Source: an uncultured Pseudomonadales bacterium (GTDB taxonomy: Bacteria; Pseudomonadota; Gammaproteobacteria; Pseudomonadales; Porticoccaceae). Taken from it: a stretch of 64,000 nucleotides of DNA. Positions 9,727-19,815 of this stretch are shown here, one piece after another. The translations under genes were made by a program, and so were the position numbers. The stretch covers positions 310,001-374,000 of the forward strand of contig OX044363.1 in the NCBI GenBank assembly GCA_943846685.1. The letters are read 5' to 3'. The number at the start of each line of letters is the position of its first letter. Positions within the stretch are counted from its first letter, which is position 1. The notes beneath the pieces were generated by a model that was not told the origin of the DNA, did not search any database, and saw only the letters and a program-made list of their open reading frames with translations.

Positions 9727-9759
9727 GTCATCCCGACAGAGCGCAGCGACGAGGGATCT
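9727..9759. repeat. 33-bp direct repeat, copy 2
   Basis: Begins gtcatcccgacagagcgc and ends gagggatct. It is the more GC-rich copy of the pair with 9657-9689. Confidence 0.75.
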
Positions 9760-9859
9760 TTTGGTTTGGGCAGTTATTCAGCAGGTCCCAGCCTTCGCTG
9801 GGATGACGGGAAGATATACTCCGATAATTCCAAGCAAAGCCGCCAGTTAAAGCAGAGAG

Positions 9860-12112
9860 CTAGCTGCCCTCCACCTCCAACTTATCCACCTTCTGGAACC
9901 CCCGCGGTAACTTATGACCACGACGACCCCGCTCACCACTATAGTGCTCAAGATCTTTCGCCTTCATCACCAAGTAACGCTTACCCGAGTGAACCACCAG
10001 CGCATCACCCTGAGAAATAACACCGTAATCAATCACATACTCCTCACGAGCCTGTAACCGCGAGCTGGGAATATTAATAATCTTATTGCCCTTGCCACGC
10101 GCCAATTCTGGCAACTCAGCAATCGGGAAAACCAACAAACGTCCCTCATTACTCACCGCAGCAATCAGAGCATCGCTGTCATTGACCATCTTCGGACTTA
10201 GTATCCTGCCGCCCTTGGGAATCGACACCACCGCCTTACCGGCCTTGTTCTTGGTGTACAGATCGCCAATCTTACCGACAAAGCCATAACCCGCATCAGT
10301 ACCCAATAGCACCTTCTGGTCATCTGCACCCATCAACACATCAGTAAATAGCGCCCCAGAGGTTATATTCAGGCGCCCGGTTGCCGGTTCTCCCTGACCC
10401 CGTGCGGATGGCAGCGTATGCCCGGGCAAGGCGTAAAAGCGCCCGCCGCTATCCTGCAGAAATAGATTCTGGTTGCTGCGCCCACGGGCGGCGGCAAGGA
10501 ATTTATCCCCGGATTTATAGTTGAGGGTGGTCGGGTCAATCTCGTGGCCTTTGGCGGCACGCAACCAACCTTTATCCGACAACACCACCGTAATTGGCTC
10601 AGCGGTGAGTAGGTCTTTCTCATTAAAGGCCTGAGCTTCACCGCGCTCTTTTAACGGTGAACGACGCTCGTCACCATATTCTTCAGCGGTAGCCTTAAGT
10701 TCTTTTTTAACCAGTGTTTTCAGTCGTGTATCGGAACCCAACAGCAGCTCAAGCTCAGCTTTTTCTTTCGCCAGCTCGTCCTGCTCGCTGCGAATTTTAA
10801 ATTCTTCCAGTCGCGCTAACTGACGCAGCTTTGTGTCCAGTATATATTCCGCCTGAATATCCGAGAGACCAAAGCGAGCAATTAATGCCGGCTTGGGCTC
10901 GTCTTCGGTGCGGATAATATGAATCACTTCATCGATATTCAAAAACGCGATTAACAAACCATCCAACAGGTGCAGGCGCTTATCGACTTTCTGCAATCTG
11001 TAATCGAGACGACGGCGAGTGACATCGATACGGAAGCTCAACCACTCTTTTAGAATCTGGCGCAGATTCATCACCGAGGGACGACCATCGATACCAATAA
11101 TATTCATATTGATTCGGTAGCTGCGCTCGAGATCGGTGGACGCAAACAGGTGATCCATCAACGCTTCTATATCTACGCGATTGGAGCGCGGCGTAATCAC
11201 CAAACGGGTTGGATTCTCATGGTCAGACTCATCGCGCAAGTCTTCAACCATAGGTAATTTTTTATTGCGCATCTGCGCGGCAATCTGTTCCAGAATCTTG
11301 GAACCCGAAGCCTGGAATGGCAGCGCGGTAACAATAATATCGCCGTCTTCTTTATTCCAGATCGCGCGCATCTTTACCGAGCCGCGACCGGTCTCATAGG
11401 TGTTTAGAATATCCGCCTGGCTGGTAATAATTTCCGCTTCGGTGGCGAAATCCGGCGCTTTAATAAACTCCATCAGCTCCGGGATTGTTGCCTTGGGACT
11501 CTCTAACAGATGTAGACAGGCGCTGACTACCTCATTGAGATTGTGCGGTGGAATATCGGTGGCCATACCCACGGCAATACCCGTAGTGCCGTTAAGCAGC
11601 ACATTGGGTACACGAGCCGGGAGAATTTCTGGCTCTTCCATGGTGGCATCAAAGTTGGGACGCCAGTTGGCGGTGCCCTGACCCAGTTCCGAGAGCAGTA
11701 CATCGGCGTATTTGGAGAGCTTGGATTCGGTGTAACGCATGGCGGCGAAGGATTTTGGATCGTCCGCTGAACCCCAGTTACCCTGACCATCGACAAGCGG
11801 ATAGCGGTAGGAGAATGGCTGCGCCATCAACACCATGGCTTCGTAGGCGGCACTGTCACCGTGAGGGTGAAATTTGCCAATTACATCGCCGACAGTTCGC
11901 GCGGATTTTTTATATTTGGCGCTGGCTTTTAGGCCGAGCTCGCTCATGGCATAGACTATGCGGCGCTGCACTGGCTTGAGGCCATCGCCAATATGCGGCA
12001 GTGCGCGGTCGAGGATGACATACATGGAGTAATCCAGATAGGCCTGCTCTGCATAGTCGCTGAGAGGTCTGCTCTCAACGCCCTGGTCATTAAAGGTTAC
12101 GATATCGTTCAT
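9860..12112 (-). CDS. parC: DNA topoisomerase IV subunit A
   Basis: Decatenates daughter chromosomes together with ParE. The 750-residue protein has the GyrA/ParC breakage-reunion domain at the N terminus, with the active-site tyrosine at residue 127 (AAMRYTES), followed by the coiled-coil gate and a C-terminal beta-propeller-like domain. The helix that forms the quinolone pocket reads [12 protein letters not shown]. It keeps Ser87 and Glu91, the equivalents of E. coli ParC Ser80 and Glu84, so the common target-site resistance changes are absent. The length equals that of E. coli ParC (752) and the C-terminal domain is short as in ParC rather than GyrA. It lies 24 bases downstream of parE. 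Confidence 0.96.
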   Translation of the reverse strand: MNDIVTFNDQGVESRPLSDYAEQAYLDYSMYVILDRALPHIGDGLKPVQRRIVYAMSELGLKASAKYKKSARTVGDVIGKFHPHGDSAAYEAMVLMAQPFSYRYPLVDGQGNWGSADDPKSFAAMRYTESKLSKYADVLLSELGQGTANWRPNFDATMEEPEILPARVPNVLLNGTTGIAVGMATDIPPHNLNEVVSACLHLLESPKATIPELMEFIKAPDFATEAEIITSQADILNTYETGRGSVKMRAIWNKEDGDIIVTALPFQASGSKILEQIAAQMRNKKLPMVEDLRDESDHENPTRLVITPRSNRVDIEALMDHLFASTDLERSYRINMNIIGIDGRPSVMNLRQILKEWLSFRIDVTRRRLDYRLQKVDKRLHLLDGLLIAFLNIDEVIHIIRTEDEPKPALIARFGLSDIQAEYILDTKLRQLARLEEFKIRSEQDELAKEKAELELLLGSDTRLKTLVKKELKATAEEYGDERRSPLKERGEAQAFNEKDLLTAEPITVVLSDKGWLRAAKGHEIDPTTLNYKSGDKFLAAARGRSNQNLFLQDSGGRFYALPGHTLPSARGQGEPATGRLNITSGALFTDVLMGADDQKVLLGTDAGYGFVGKIGDLYTKNKAGKAVVSIPKGGRILSPKMVNDSDALIAAVSNEGRLLVFPIAELPELARGKGNKIINIPSSRLQAREEYVIDYGVISQGDALVVHSGKRYLVMKAKDLEHYSGERGRRGHKLPRGFQKVDKLEVEGS

Positions 12113-12136
12113 CGTTTTTCCTGTAGTAAATACGGT

Positions 12137-14029
12137 TTAAAGATTGGCGGAATCGGCTAAATTGCCTTTGGTTTCTAACCAGGCGCGTCGATCTGAGGCG
12201 CGCTTTTTGGCCAGTAACATATCCATAATACTGTTGGTGTCATCACCGGGTTCAAGGGTTAGCTGCACCAGACGTCGAGTATCCGGATCCATAGTGGTTT
12301 CGCGCAATTGCAGTGGGTTCATTTCACCCAGCCCTTTAAAGCGCTGCACATTGACCTTGCCGCGTTTACCCTCGGCCTGAATGCGATCGAGAATACCCTG
12401 TCGCTCGGCATCGTCCAGTGCGTAGTAAACATCTTTGCCGACATCGATTCTAAACAGTGGTGGCATGGCGACATAGATATGACCCAGTGCAACCAGTGGT
12501 CGGAAGTGACGTACAAACAGTGCGCACAGCAGTGTCGCAATATGCAGTCCATCGGAATCCGCATCGGCGAGAATACAGACCTTGTGGTAGCGCAGTGAGT
12601 CGACGTCTTCCAGTGCCGGATCTACCCCCAGTGCGACGGAGATATCATGAACTTCCTGAGAACCGAGAATCTCCTGAGAATCCACTTCCCAGGTATTTAG
12701 AATCTTACCTCTGAGCGGCATAATCGCCTGATTTTCACGGTTGCGCGCCTGCTTGGCAGAACCACCCGCTGAGTCACCCTCTACAAGGAAAATTTCACAG
12801 CGCTCGGGTTCGCCACTGGAACAGTCGGCCAACTTGCCCGGCAGTGCGGGACCCTGAGTAATCTTTTTGCGCACCACTTTTTTGCTTGCGCGCATACGGC
12901 GCTGGGCGGCAAAGATACAGAGTTCGGCGAGCTTCTCGGCCTCTTCTGTATGCTGGTTTAACCACAGGCTAAAGGAGTCTTTAACAACGCCGGAGACAAA
13001 GGCGGCCACTTCTCGCGAGGAGAGGCGATCTTTGGTCTGACCGGAAAACTGCGGGTCGGCGAGCTTGCACGAGAGTACAAAGCTACAGCGATCCCAGATA
13101 TCGTCGGGGGTTAATTTAATCCCCCGCGGCAGCAGATTTCTAAATTCACAGAACTCGCGCATGGCGTCAAGTAAACCGGTGCGCAAACCATTGGCATGGG
13201 TGCCGCCCTGGGGGGTTGGAATCAGGTTTACATAGCTCTCCTGAACTAGCTCGCCACCCTCGGGCATCCACTGCACGGCCCAATCAACCGCTTCATTAGT
13301 AGAGGCAAAGGCACCAATAAAGGGTTCTGCTGGCAGTACTTCCCAACCGTGCAGTGCACCGGCCAGATAATCTTTTAAGCCATCTTCGTAATACCACTCT
13401 TCATTTTCATTGGTATTTTCATTGTAGAAACTAACCGTTAATCCGCCGCAGAGTACGGCCTTGGCACGGAGTACATGGCGCAGTCTGCTGACCGAGAATT
13501 TTACCGAGTCAAAGTAACTGGGGTCCGGCCAAAAGCGCAAAATAGTGCCGGTATTGCGTTGCCCACAGCTATCAATTACTTGCAGGTCGGAGGTTTTATC
13601 ACCGCCGGCAAAAATAATCTGATGAACACTGCCACCACGCTTAACAATCACATCCATCTTGGTCGACAGGGCGTTGACCACCGACACACCAACACCGTGC
13701 AGACCGCCGGAGAACTGATAGTTGTCATTGGAGAATTTGCCACCGGCATGCAGGGTCGAGAGAATCACTTCGACACCGGGTAGGCCCTGTTCTGGATGGA
13801 TGTCGACGGGCATGCCGCGACCATCATCACAGACCGACAGCGAGCCATCTTTGTGAAGGGTCACTTCAACCCGGCTGGCGTGTCCGGCCAGCGCTTCATC
13901 GACACTGTTATCAATCACTTCCTGGGCCAGGTGATTGGGACGACTTGTGTCGGTGTACATACCCGGACGTTTGCGTACCGGATCCAGTCCCGTCAGGACT
14001 TCAATATCTTTTGCGTTGTAGTTACTCAT
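12137..14029 (-). CDS. parE: DNA topoisomerase IV subunit B
   Basis: ATPase subunit of topoisomerase IV, 630 residues as in E. coli ParE. The GHKL ATPase domain shows EVIDNSVDEALAGH (about 37-50), CDDGRGMP (67-74) and GGLHGVGVSVVNALS (about 108-122). The TOPRIM domain shows EGDSAGGSAKQARNR (417-431) and DADSDGLHIATLL. There is no insertion of the kind seen in many GyrB proteins. It sits between yqiA and parC, the usual gammaproteobacterial arrangement, with 20- and 24-base gaps that suggest one transcript. Confidence 0.96.
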   Translation of the reverse strand: MSNYNAKDIEVLTGLDPVRKRPGMYTDTSRPNHLAQEVIDNSVDEALAGHASRVEVTLHKDGSLSVCDDGRGMPVDIHPEQGLPGVEVILSTLHAGGKFSNDNYQFSGGLHGVGVSVVNALSTKMDVIVKRGGSVHQIIFAGGDKTSDLQVIDSCGQRNTGTILRFWPDPSYFDSVKFSVSRLRHVLRAKAVLCGGLTVSFYNENTNENEEWYYEDGLKDYLAGALHGWEVLPAEPFIGAFASTNEAVDWAVQWMPEGGELVQESYVNLIPTPQGGTHANGLRTGLLDAMREFCEFRNLLPRGIKLTPDDIWDRCSFVLSCKLADPQFSGQTKDRLSSREVAAFVSGVVKDSFSLWLNQHTEEAEKLAELCIFAAQRRMRASKKVVRKKITQGPALPGKLADCSSGEPERCEIFLVEGDSAGGSAKQARNRENQAIMPLRGKILNTWEVDSQEILGSQEVHDISVALGVDPALEDVDSLRYHKVCILADADSDGLHIATLLCALFVRHFRPLVALGHIYVAMPPLFRIDVGKDVYYALDDAERQGILDRIQAEGKRGKVNVQRFKGLGEMNPLQLRETTMDPDTRRLVQLTLEPGDDTNSIMDMLLAKKRASDRRAWLETKGNLADSANL

Positions 14030-14049
14030 TCGCTCACAAATTAGTTTAT

Positions 14050-14625
14050 TTAGGCCGAGACCAAAAATTGGTGAATATTTTTCAGGTGTTGATGATAGTC
14101 GATAAAGCTATGATCGCCACCGGATTCGAGAATTATTTTACATCCGCTGTAACGCTGCTGTGCATGGCGATAATCAAGTACTTCATCACCGCTTTGCAAT
14201 AACAGCAGGTAATTATTTTTATTTTTTATCTCAACGGGGTCACGGCGACGGTACTCATCGATATGCTGCGGCTCAAACAGCCACTTCTCCCCAGTGTGAT
14301 AATTGACGTTCTCTCCAAGCCAGTCCTGCAAACCTCTATCCGGGCTTACCGCAGGATTGACCAGTACCGCTTTAAGACTGTATTGCTCGACTAAACAGGT
14401 CGCGTAAAAACCGCCCATAGAACTGCCGATCACTGCCACTGACTCCGGCAACCGCTCAGCGACCAAGGTTTCCAACAGGCTCATGGCAGCATCCGCATAG
14501 GGTGGCAGCGATGGGCAGAGAAACTCAACTTCAGGTGCATTCTGCTCAAACCAGTGCCGAGTTTGCAGCGCCTTTTTTGATTCAGGCGAGCTATTAAACC
14601 CATGTAGATACAGCAGCGTTGGCAT
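14050..14625 (-). CDS. yqiA: YqiA-type alpha/beta-hydrolase esterase
   Basis: A 191-residue cytoplasmic alpha/beta hydrolase of the UPF0227/YqiA family. It shows the oxyanion region YLHGFNSSPESKK near the N terminus, the nucleophile elbow VIGSSMGGFYAT (serine near residue 70) and a C-terminal catalytic histidine in ESGGDHSFIDY. E. coli YqiA hydrolyses short acyl esters such as palmitoyl-CoA; the physiological substrate is unknown. It sits directly upstream of parE in the conserved nudF-yqiB-cpdA-yqiA-parE order. A 144-base gap without a gene separates it from cpdA. Confidence 0.88.
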   Translation of the reverse strand: MPTLLYLHGFNSSPESKKALQTRHWFEQNAPEVEFLCPSLPPYADAAMSLLETLVAERLPESVAVIGSSMGGFYATCLVEQYSLKAVLVNPAVSPDRGLQDWLGENVNYHTGEKWLFEPQHIDEYRRRDPVEIKNKNNYLLLLQSGDEVLDYRHAQQRYSGCKIILESGGDHSFIDYHQHLKNIHQFLVSA

Positions 14626-14769
14626 AGAGAACTGTCTATTTTTTATTTTTCGGTTTTCAAGTTGGCAACATTATAGCCAAAGGATTGCGACTATAGGGGA
14701 TTGATTACAAGAGATTAACTCGCCCGTGAAAGAGCGTTACAGATAGGGTTTCAGAATCTAAATCAGGCT

Positions 14770-15555
14770 TTAATAACCAACGCAGTTTTTATCGCAGCGC
14801 TGGGCGAAATCGGTCAAAAACTCAACACCGGTTTGCAGGCTGCCGTCGCTATGCAGATCTAGCCAGCGGTAACCTGGCGGATGGTCAGAGAGTGCAAAAT
14901 CAACGCTGTGCTTTTCAAACTGAACACAGCTCGAAGGGGTCGAGTAAACCGGTATTTCGCCCCAGAGGCTGTCGTGATGCTGGTGCACATGGCCGGTGAC
15001 AACTGCCTTTACCGAGCCATGAGCCGCAAGTATTTGATAGAGCTTTTGCTGGTTATCAATTTGCTGTCTGTCGATCCACGCAGAATCAACCAATACCGGG
15101 GAATGATGCATGGCGACCAGCACTGGCTTGCCGGCCAGCTGCTCTAATCCCTGCTGTGCAAACAGCAGCTCTTGGTCGGAGAAGTGTCCGCCGGGGCTGT
15201 TGGGTTTGGAGCTATCCAGCAAGAGTATTCCCCAGCCGCCGGCTTCAAAAACTCGCAGGTAGGGATAATCACTGAGATTGCTTTTCATCGCCTCGAGATC
15301 ATCGTGATTCCCCGGTAACCAGATGGCCTGCTTTTTTGCTGCGGCAAGCGCTTGATTTAATAGTTGGTAGGCTTCGGGCTGGCAGTGACCGGCCAGATCG
15401 CCGGTCAGCAGTAGTAGGTTGTCGCCGCGCCCCTGCGCTTCGGTGGCACGCAGCACAGACTGAAAACTCTCGAAGGTGGTAACACCTCCAAGGGTTTCGC
15501 TCTTATCCGACCCCAGGTGCAGGTCGGTAATCTGTGTAATACGAACTGTGCTCAT
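14770..15555 (-). CDS. cpdA: 3',5'-cyclic-AMP phosphodiesterase CpdA
   Basis: A class III cAMP phosphodiesterase (calcineurin-like fold) that lowers intracellular cAMP. The 261-residue protein shows all the metallophosphoesterase signatures in order: ITDLHLG near the N terminus, LLTGDLAGH, LPGNHDD, AMHHSP and VTGHVHQHHD. These supply the Asp, Asn and His ligands for the two-metal site. The length is close to E. coli CpdA (275). The genomic place, between yqiB and yqiA, supports CpdA over other calcineurin-like enzymes. No crp or cya gene is in the window. Confidence 0.9.
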   Translation of the reverse strand: MSTVRITQITDLHLGSDKSETLGGVTTFESFQSVLRATEAQGRGDNLLLLTGDLAGHCQPEAYQLLNQALAAAKKQAIWLPGNHDDLEAMKSNLSDYPYLRVFEAGGWGILLLDSSKPNSPGGHFSDQELLFAQQGLEQLAGKPVLVAMHHSPVLVDSAWIDRQQIDNQQKLYQILAAHGSVKAVVTGHVHQHHDSLWGEIPVYSTPSSCVQFEKHSVDFALSDHPPGYRWLDLHSDGSLQTGVEFLTDFAQRCDKNCVGY

Positions 15556-15593
15556 CAGAGCCCTCTATACTAGCTTCTAAATTAAAGTCTATT

Positions 15594-16034
15594 TTAAACT
15601 TCTATTTTACTCATGCCGCGACTGAGGCCATGGGCGAGAAGCTCACTTAAAAACATATTCCACTGCCACTTTTCATCCCGCGCCTGCATGCCAGAACTTT
15701 CACACAGCAGCCAGGGAATAGTTCTGTCGCTGCACCATTCGATCACTTCGGCCATTCTCGCGTCGTTATAGACCCGCACTTTTACCTCGATCTCTGGCAA
15801 CCATCTGGGTCTAGAACCATCGGCAACGATAGTTAATAAATAGGTGTATTTTGTCACCTCTACCACTGTCAAAAGCATCCCGCTGTTTGGCCCATCGGCA
15901 AAATCGACGCGGATGCTGGTGCCGACTTCAACGGGGTTCGGTATCAATCGCAACAGGCGCACATAATTGAGTCCACACTCTGCGTGCAATTGGGATAAAT
16001 TTAGCCGTTGGCGTCTGATTTCGGATACTGACAA
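15594..16034 (-). CDS. yqiB: DUF1249 family protein (YqiB)
   Basis: A 146-residue cytoplasmic protein of the DUF1249/YqiB family, whose function is unknown. The N terminus has a short helix with the family-typical pattern LHAECGLNYVRLLRLIP, followed by a mainly beta domain (TYLLTIV, PEIEVKVRVYNDARMAEVIEW). There are no membrane segments or signal peptide. The reading begins at TTG 16034, the only plausible start in frame, with GAGA-rich sequence upstream. The assignment leans on position between nudF and cpdA as well as the sequence pattern. Confidence 0.82.
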   Translation of the reverse strand: MSVSEIRRQRLNLSQLHAECGLNYVRLLRLIPNPVEVGTSIRVDFADGPNSGMLLTVVEVTKYTYLLTIVADGSRPRWLPEIEVKVRVYNDARMAEVIEWCSDRTIPWLLCESSGMQARDEKWQWNMFLSELLAHGLSRGMSKIEV

Positions 16035-16103
16035 AGTCTCTATTCTCTCTTCGTGATGTAGTTAACTTTTTCGCTTTAGTTGCCCTACTGCGGGATTGTG
16101 CAA

Positions 16104-16755
16104 TCAAGACTCAGGTCTCAATTCTCTGTGCTTTTGGCCGAACGCTTCACCGTGCTTTTCTCCGAGCTTTGACTGAAGCCAGAGCAGGGATACGGTCGTG
16201 GCGGCGCTATTTAGAAGCCCCTCTGAAAAGGCCTGCATAACTTCATCGTAAGGCCAGACATGGAAGAGTATATCTTCTGACTCTCCCTCAAGGCCAAATA
16301 TCCCACCCTTGCCGGCTAAGTCGAGGAGGCCGCAGTACATATGCATCTTCTCATCTGTACCGCCAACGCTAACTAAATAGTCGCAGATCGGTATCAGCTT
16401 TTCCACTTCGACCCCGGTTTCTTCCCGAAGCTCACGAATAGCCACCTGCTCGGGATCTTCATCTCGCCGCATCATGCCGGCAACCACTTCAAACTGCCAT
16501 GGGCCATTCTGCTCATCAATCGCACCAAGACGAAACTGCTCAACCAATCCAACCAGATGATTGACCGGATCGTAAAGAAGCACCCCCACTGCATCACCGC
16601 GCTGAAAAAGCTCTCGCGTTAATCGGCTGACTCCAGCCGCCGGCAAACAAGCGGTGCTCTAATACCGTGCGGGTCATTTTAAAGAAGCCCTGAAAAACGG
16701 TCTCGGTTGATTTTATTCGGTAATCTGAATGACCAAATCTGTGCTTTTTAATCAT
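16104..16755 (-). pseudogene. nudF: ADP-ribose pyrophosphatase NudF, N-terminal frameshift
   Basis: A Nudix hydrolase that cleaves ADP-ribose to AMP and ribose-5-phosphate. The intact frame (16104 to about 16615) holds the Nudix box REETGVEV inside GxxxxxE...REEVxE-like context, with a trailing region matching NudF. The family N terminus lies in another frame: from ATG 16755 one reads a peptide ending LEHRLFAGGWSQPINA, then a stop. Skipping one base near 16614 joins it to RELFQRGDAVGVLLYDP, restoring a NudF of about 216 residues like E. coli's 209. In the sequence given, the C-terminal frame could start only at a poor TTG (16646). The cause is either a one-base sequence error or a real mutation; tolC opposite is also broken. 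Confidence 0.8.
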
Positions 16756-16918
16756 ACTGGCCAGTCTCTAAGAGTTTATTTGCCGATTATTTTATCATTT
16801 CGCCCGCCAGTTGGCTGTTTAAAACTGGCCGGTCTAGATAAGGTTGCTCTAAAGCAATTTCAAAGCATGTCAGCAAAAATAAATCTGCTAAACTAAAGCT
16901 CATATATATGGAGGCTGT

Positions 16919-18315
16919 ATGCAAACTGTTTCAAAAAGATTGTTTATTTCTGTTGTCGCTTTTCTGGTGCCGCAAATGTGCTGCCTCAGATTAGCTTTGC
17001 GGATACGCTGACTGATATATACGAAAGCGCTCTGCAAAATGACCCAGTGCTCCGAGCTGCTCGTGCCAGCTTTAATGCCGACCGGGAAAATAAGAATATA
17101 GCCCGCGGTGCGTTACTGCCCCAGCTGTCAGTGTCTGGGTGACTATACGCGCGAATTCGATGATTCCCGCTCGGTTTTTATCATTGACTGCTCCAACTCT
17201 GGATTGGCATGTGCCGCCGGCCTGATTGATAGCAGACACAACGTCTTACGTGCGTCTCTCTAAATCAGGCTATCTTTGATATGCCCTCCTGGTACAGCTT
17301 TCAAAGTGGCAAAGCGCTGAGCGAAAGTGCCCGGGCACAGTTTGCCGCCGATCAGCAGTCGCTGATTATTCGCGTTAGTGACGCCTACTTTAATGTGCTT
17401 CGCGCCTATGACAATTTGCAGACCCGCGATGCAGAGGAACGCGCTATCCAGCGCCAGCTCGAGCAGACTCGCGAACGTTTTGAAGTGGGCCTGCTGCCGG
17501 TAACTGATGTCCACGAAGCCCAGGCGGTATTTGATGATGCTGCGGTGAATAGCCTTGAGGCACGAGGTGCGCTGAATATTGCTTTTGAAGGTCTGGCAGT
17601 CCTAACCGGTCAAGATCATAAAGTTCTCGCTGGCCTCACGGAAAACTTTGCTGCAACCAATCCCGAACCATTGAGCAATCAAGAATGGGTTGATTTTGCG
17701 ATTGGTAATAATTTCCAGCTAAAGGTCGCTGAACTCGGCAAAGACGCCGCCTATAACAGTGCCAAGGCTTCTGCAGCTGCGCGCTTGCCCAAGGTTTCAG
17801 GGCGCGTGAGCTATTTTGACTCTGACTCTGACGGCACCAGATACACATCGCCCTTTGAGTCTCAGCAAGATGGCCACTCTTTTGTGGTCTCGGTGACCAT
17901 GCCAATCTGGATGGGTGGCTCAGTGGATGCCCAGCGCCGCCAGGCCAAGCAGCGCTCAATTGCCTCTGATGAGGGCTATATTGCCACTAAGCGCAATACG
18001 GTTCAGGCGGCTCGCTCCCTGCATCAACTGGTGCTGACCAATACGGCTCGAGTAAAGGCGCGCAAACAGTCCATTACCTCAGCAGACAGTGCTCTGCAGG
18101 CAACTCAGGCTGGTTATGAGGTGGGGACAAGAAATATTGTCGATGTGCTGGTAGCCCAGCGTACGGTCTATCAGGCCCGTCGCAATTATTCGAATGCCCG
18201 CTATGACTATATTTTGTCGATGATGCGCCTTAAAGAGGTGGCTGGTCAGCTATCACCAGAAGATATCTATCAGCTTAATGCCTGGCTTGACCCGCAACGG
18301 GTTATCGCTAAGTAA
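16919..18315 (+). pseudogene. tolC: TolC-family outer-membrane efflux protein, 5' part broken by several frameshifts
   Basis: Outer-membrane channel for RND, MFS and ABC efflux and type I secretion. From 17281 to the stop the frame is intact for 344 residues and holds the second half of the OEP repeat structure (RVSDAYFNVLRAYDNL, AGYEVGTRNIVDVLVAQRTVYQ). The 5' part is recognisable but split: ATG 16919 with a strong GGAG site starts a signal peptide, then the frame changes near 16968. QISFADTLTDIYESALQNDP follows, then a change at a GGG near 17138, GDYTREFDDS, and further changes near 17234 and 17251 before SLNQAIFDMPSW. Correcting four single-base indels gives a normal TolC of about 465 residues. 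It faces nudF, the classic arrangement. Sequencing error is likely; genuine inactivation remains possible. Confidence 0.85.
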
Positions 18316-19611
18316 AAAAGATTAGAGCGTTCGCTCTACTCAACGCCAGTAATTTATCTAGCGCACCGCGATTAGCTTCGGCTATACGTTGCGCTGCACT
18401 GCCCATCTGACTTCGCAGCTGGGCATCCTGAAATAGCTCAACACAACGCTCGGCTAACTGATCTGCGTTATGGCAGATTGCCATCGCCTTGCCCTCCAAA
18501 AGCAACTGCGACGCTTCGGTAAAATTAAACAGATGGGGGCCAGTCAGTACCGGCACTCCCCAGGCGGCGGGCTCAATCATATTGTGCCCACCTGTGGCGA
18601 CCAGACTGCCACCAACAAAGGCGATATCGCAGGCTCCAAAGAAGGTCATCAGTTCACCCATGGTGTCGCCCAGCAAAATATCCGCAGCCTCTACAGAATC
18701 CCCACGGCTGCGTCTGGCAAGCTTAAAATCGGCTGCGAGCACAGCTCTGCAACCTGATTAAAGCGCTCGGGATGACGGGGGACTAATACTAGTAATGGGT
18801 TATCTATTTCACCTTTTAACTTTTCTTTTATTTGGCCGAAAGCATCGAGAATAATTTCATCTTCACCACGATGGGTGCTGGCGGCCAGTAAGATTGGCCG
18901 TTCGCTAACACCACGCCAATCGCTTAAAAGCTGCTGGGCGTTTTGCTTAATAGTTTGATTAAGGCTTAAATCAAATTTGATGTTGCCGGTAACGGTCAGC
19001 GCACTCTCAGCCAATCCCAGAGCGTTAAAACGCGCGCCATCATCGCGGTGTTGCGCGGCAACTGCGGTTATCTGCCCCAGCATAGGTCGAACCAACGGCT
19101 GAATGCGCTTATAGGCATTGGCTGACTTTTCTGACAGACGGCCATTGGCCAATAGCACCGGGATATTGCGCTTATGGCAGGCGGCGATGGTATTTGGCCA
19201 CAGCTCGGTCTCCATAATAATCAATATTTTCGGTTTCGCCCGGCTCAAAAACCGCGCCACGGAATCTGGCATATCGTAGGGGGCATAGCAGTGATTCACA
19301 GAGTCACCAAAGGCGGCTTTTATCCGCTCTGATCCAGTGGGGGTCATGCAGGTAACTATTAAGCGGTAGTCAGGGTATTTTGCCTGCAGGGCTTTTACCA
19401 GTGGTACGGCGGCGAGGGCTTCACCCACAGAGACTGCGTGCACCCATATAAAGTTAGTATCAGTAGGCACTGAAGGCACCCAACCAAACCGCTCGGCCCA
19501 CCGTGATCTATAAGCGGGCGCTCTGATTGCTCTATATAACAAGCGCGCGAGAACGAGGGGAGCCAGTAAGTAGAAAATTACTGAATAGATAAGTCTTCCC
19601 AATAGATCCAT
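18308..19611 (-). pseudogene. waaA: Kdo transferase WaaA (KdtA), split by one frameshift
   Basis: Transfers Kdo to lipid A precursor in the inner membrane, an essential LPS step in most Gram-negatives. The first frame (19611 to about 18740) encodes an N-terminal membrane anchor, then WVHAVSVGEALAA and METELWPNTIAACH, both typical of WaaA, ending at LVPRHPERFNQVAELC. The second frame (about 18740 to 18308) continues with AADFKLARRSRGD, then GGHNMIEPAAWGVPVLTGPH, the C-terminal donor-binding motif. A single missing base near 18738 accounts for the break, and the joined product would be about 434 residues, a normal length. Near-essentiality argues for a sequence error. It overlaps the 3' end of tolC by eight bases, tail to tail. 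Confidence 0.85.
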
Positions 19612-19815
19612 AAATAAGCTCTGTTTTTAGTGGATTATTATAACCATCTATTAATCGACATCGCCAAAAGTATATCCAAAACGGGTATGTCTTCTGTTCG
19701 GTGACAAATAATCTTTTGGACGGTTACTTTTAGACGCGGCACGCCCGAACGCATATCAACATACTTTACTGTATTATGCTCGGTAAATAGATTGTTGCTA
19801 AAAGCAGGTAAATTT

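Larger units (their letters stand above)
9611..9803. repeat. Mosaic of REP-like intergenic repeats in the 9504-9859 gap
   Basis: The 356-base gap between parC and mscS holds no gene but a patchwork of repeats. Two short hairpins flank it: ATGCCAGC-CTAC-GCTGGCAT (9611-9630) and TCCCAGC-CTTC-GCTGGGA (9786-9803). Both share the core CCAGCCTNCGCTGG and both are followed by ATGACG. Between them lie two 33-bp direct repeats (9657-9689 and 9727-9759) and a linker with cggtcgaaatgaca. Such elements are typically dispersed in many copies through a genome. No transposase is present here. Confidence 0.75.

Noticed and set aside
9766..10020. Open frame over the repeats and the end of parC
   Set aside because: Low-complexity product antisense to parC and starting inside the repeat block.
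18755..18785. cgggatgacgggg resembling the 9.7 kb repeat
   Set aside because: It is coding sequence of waaA (PRHPERF) and the match is too short.
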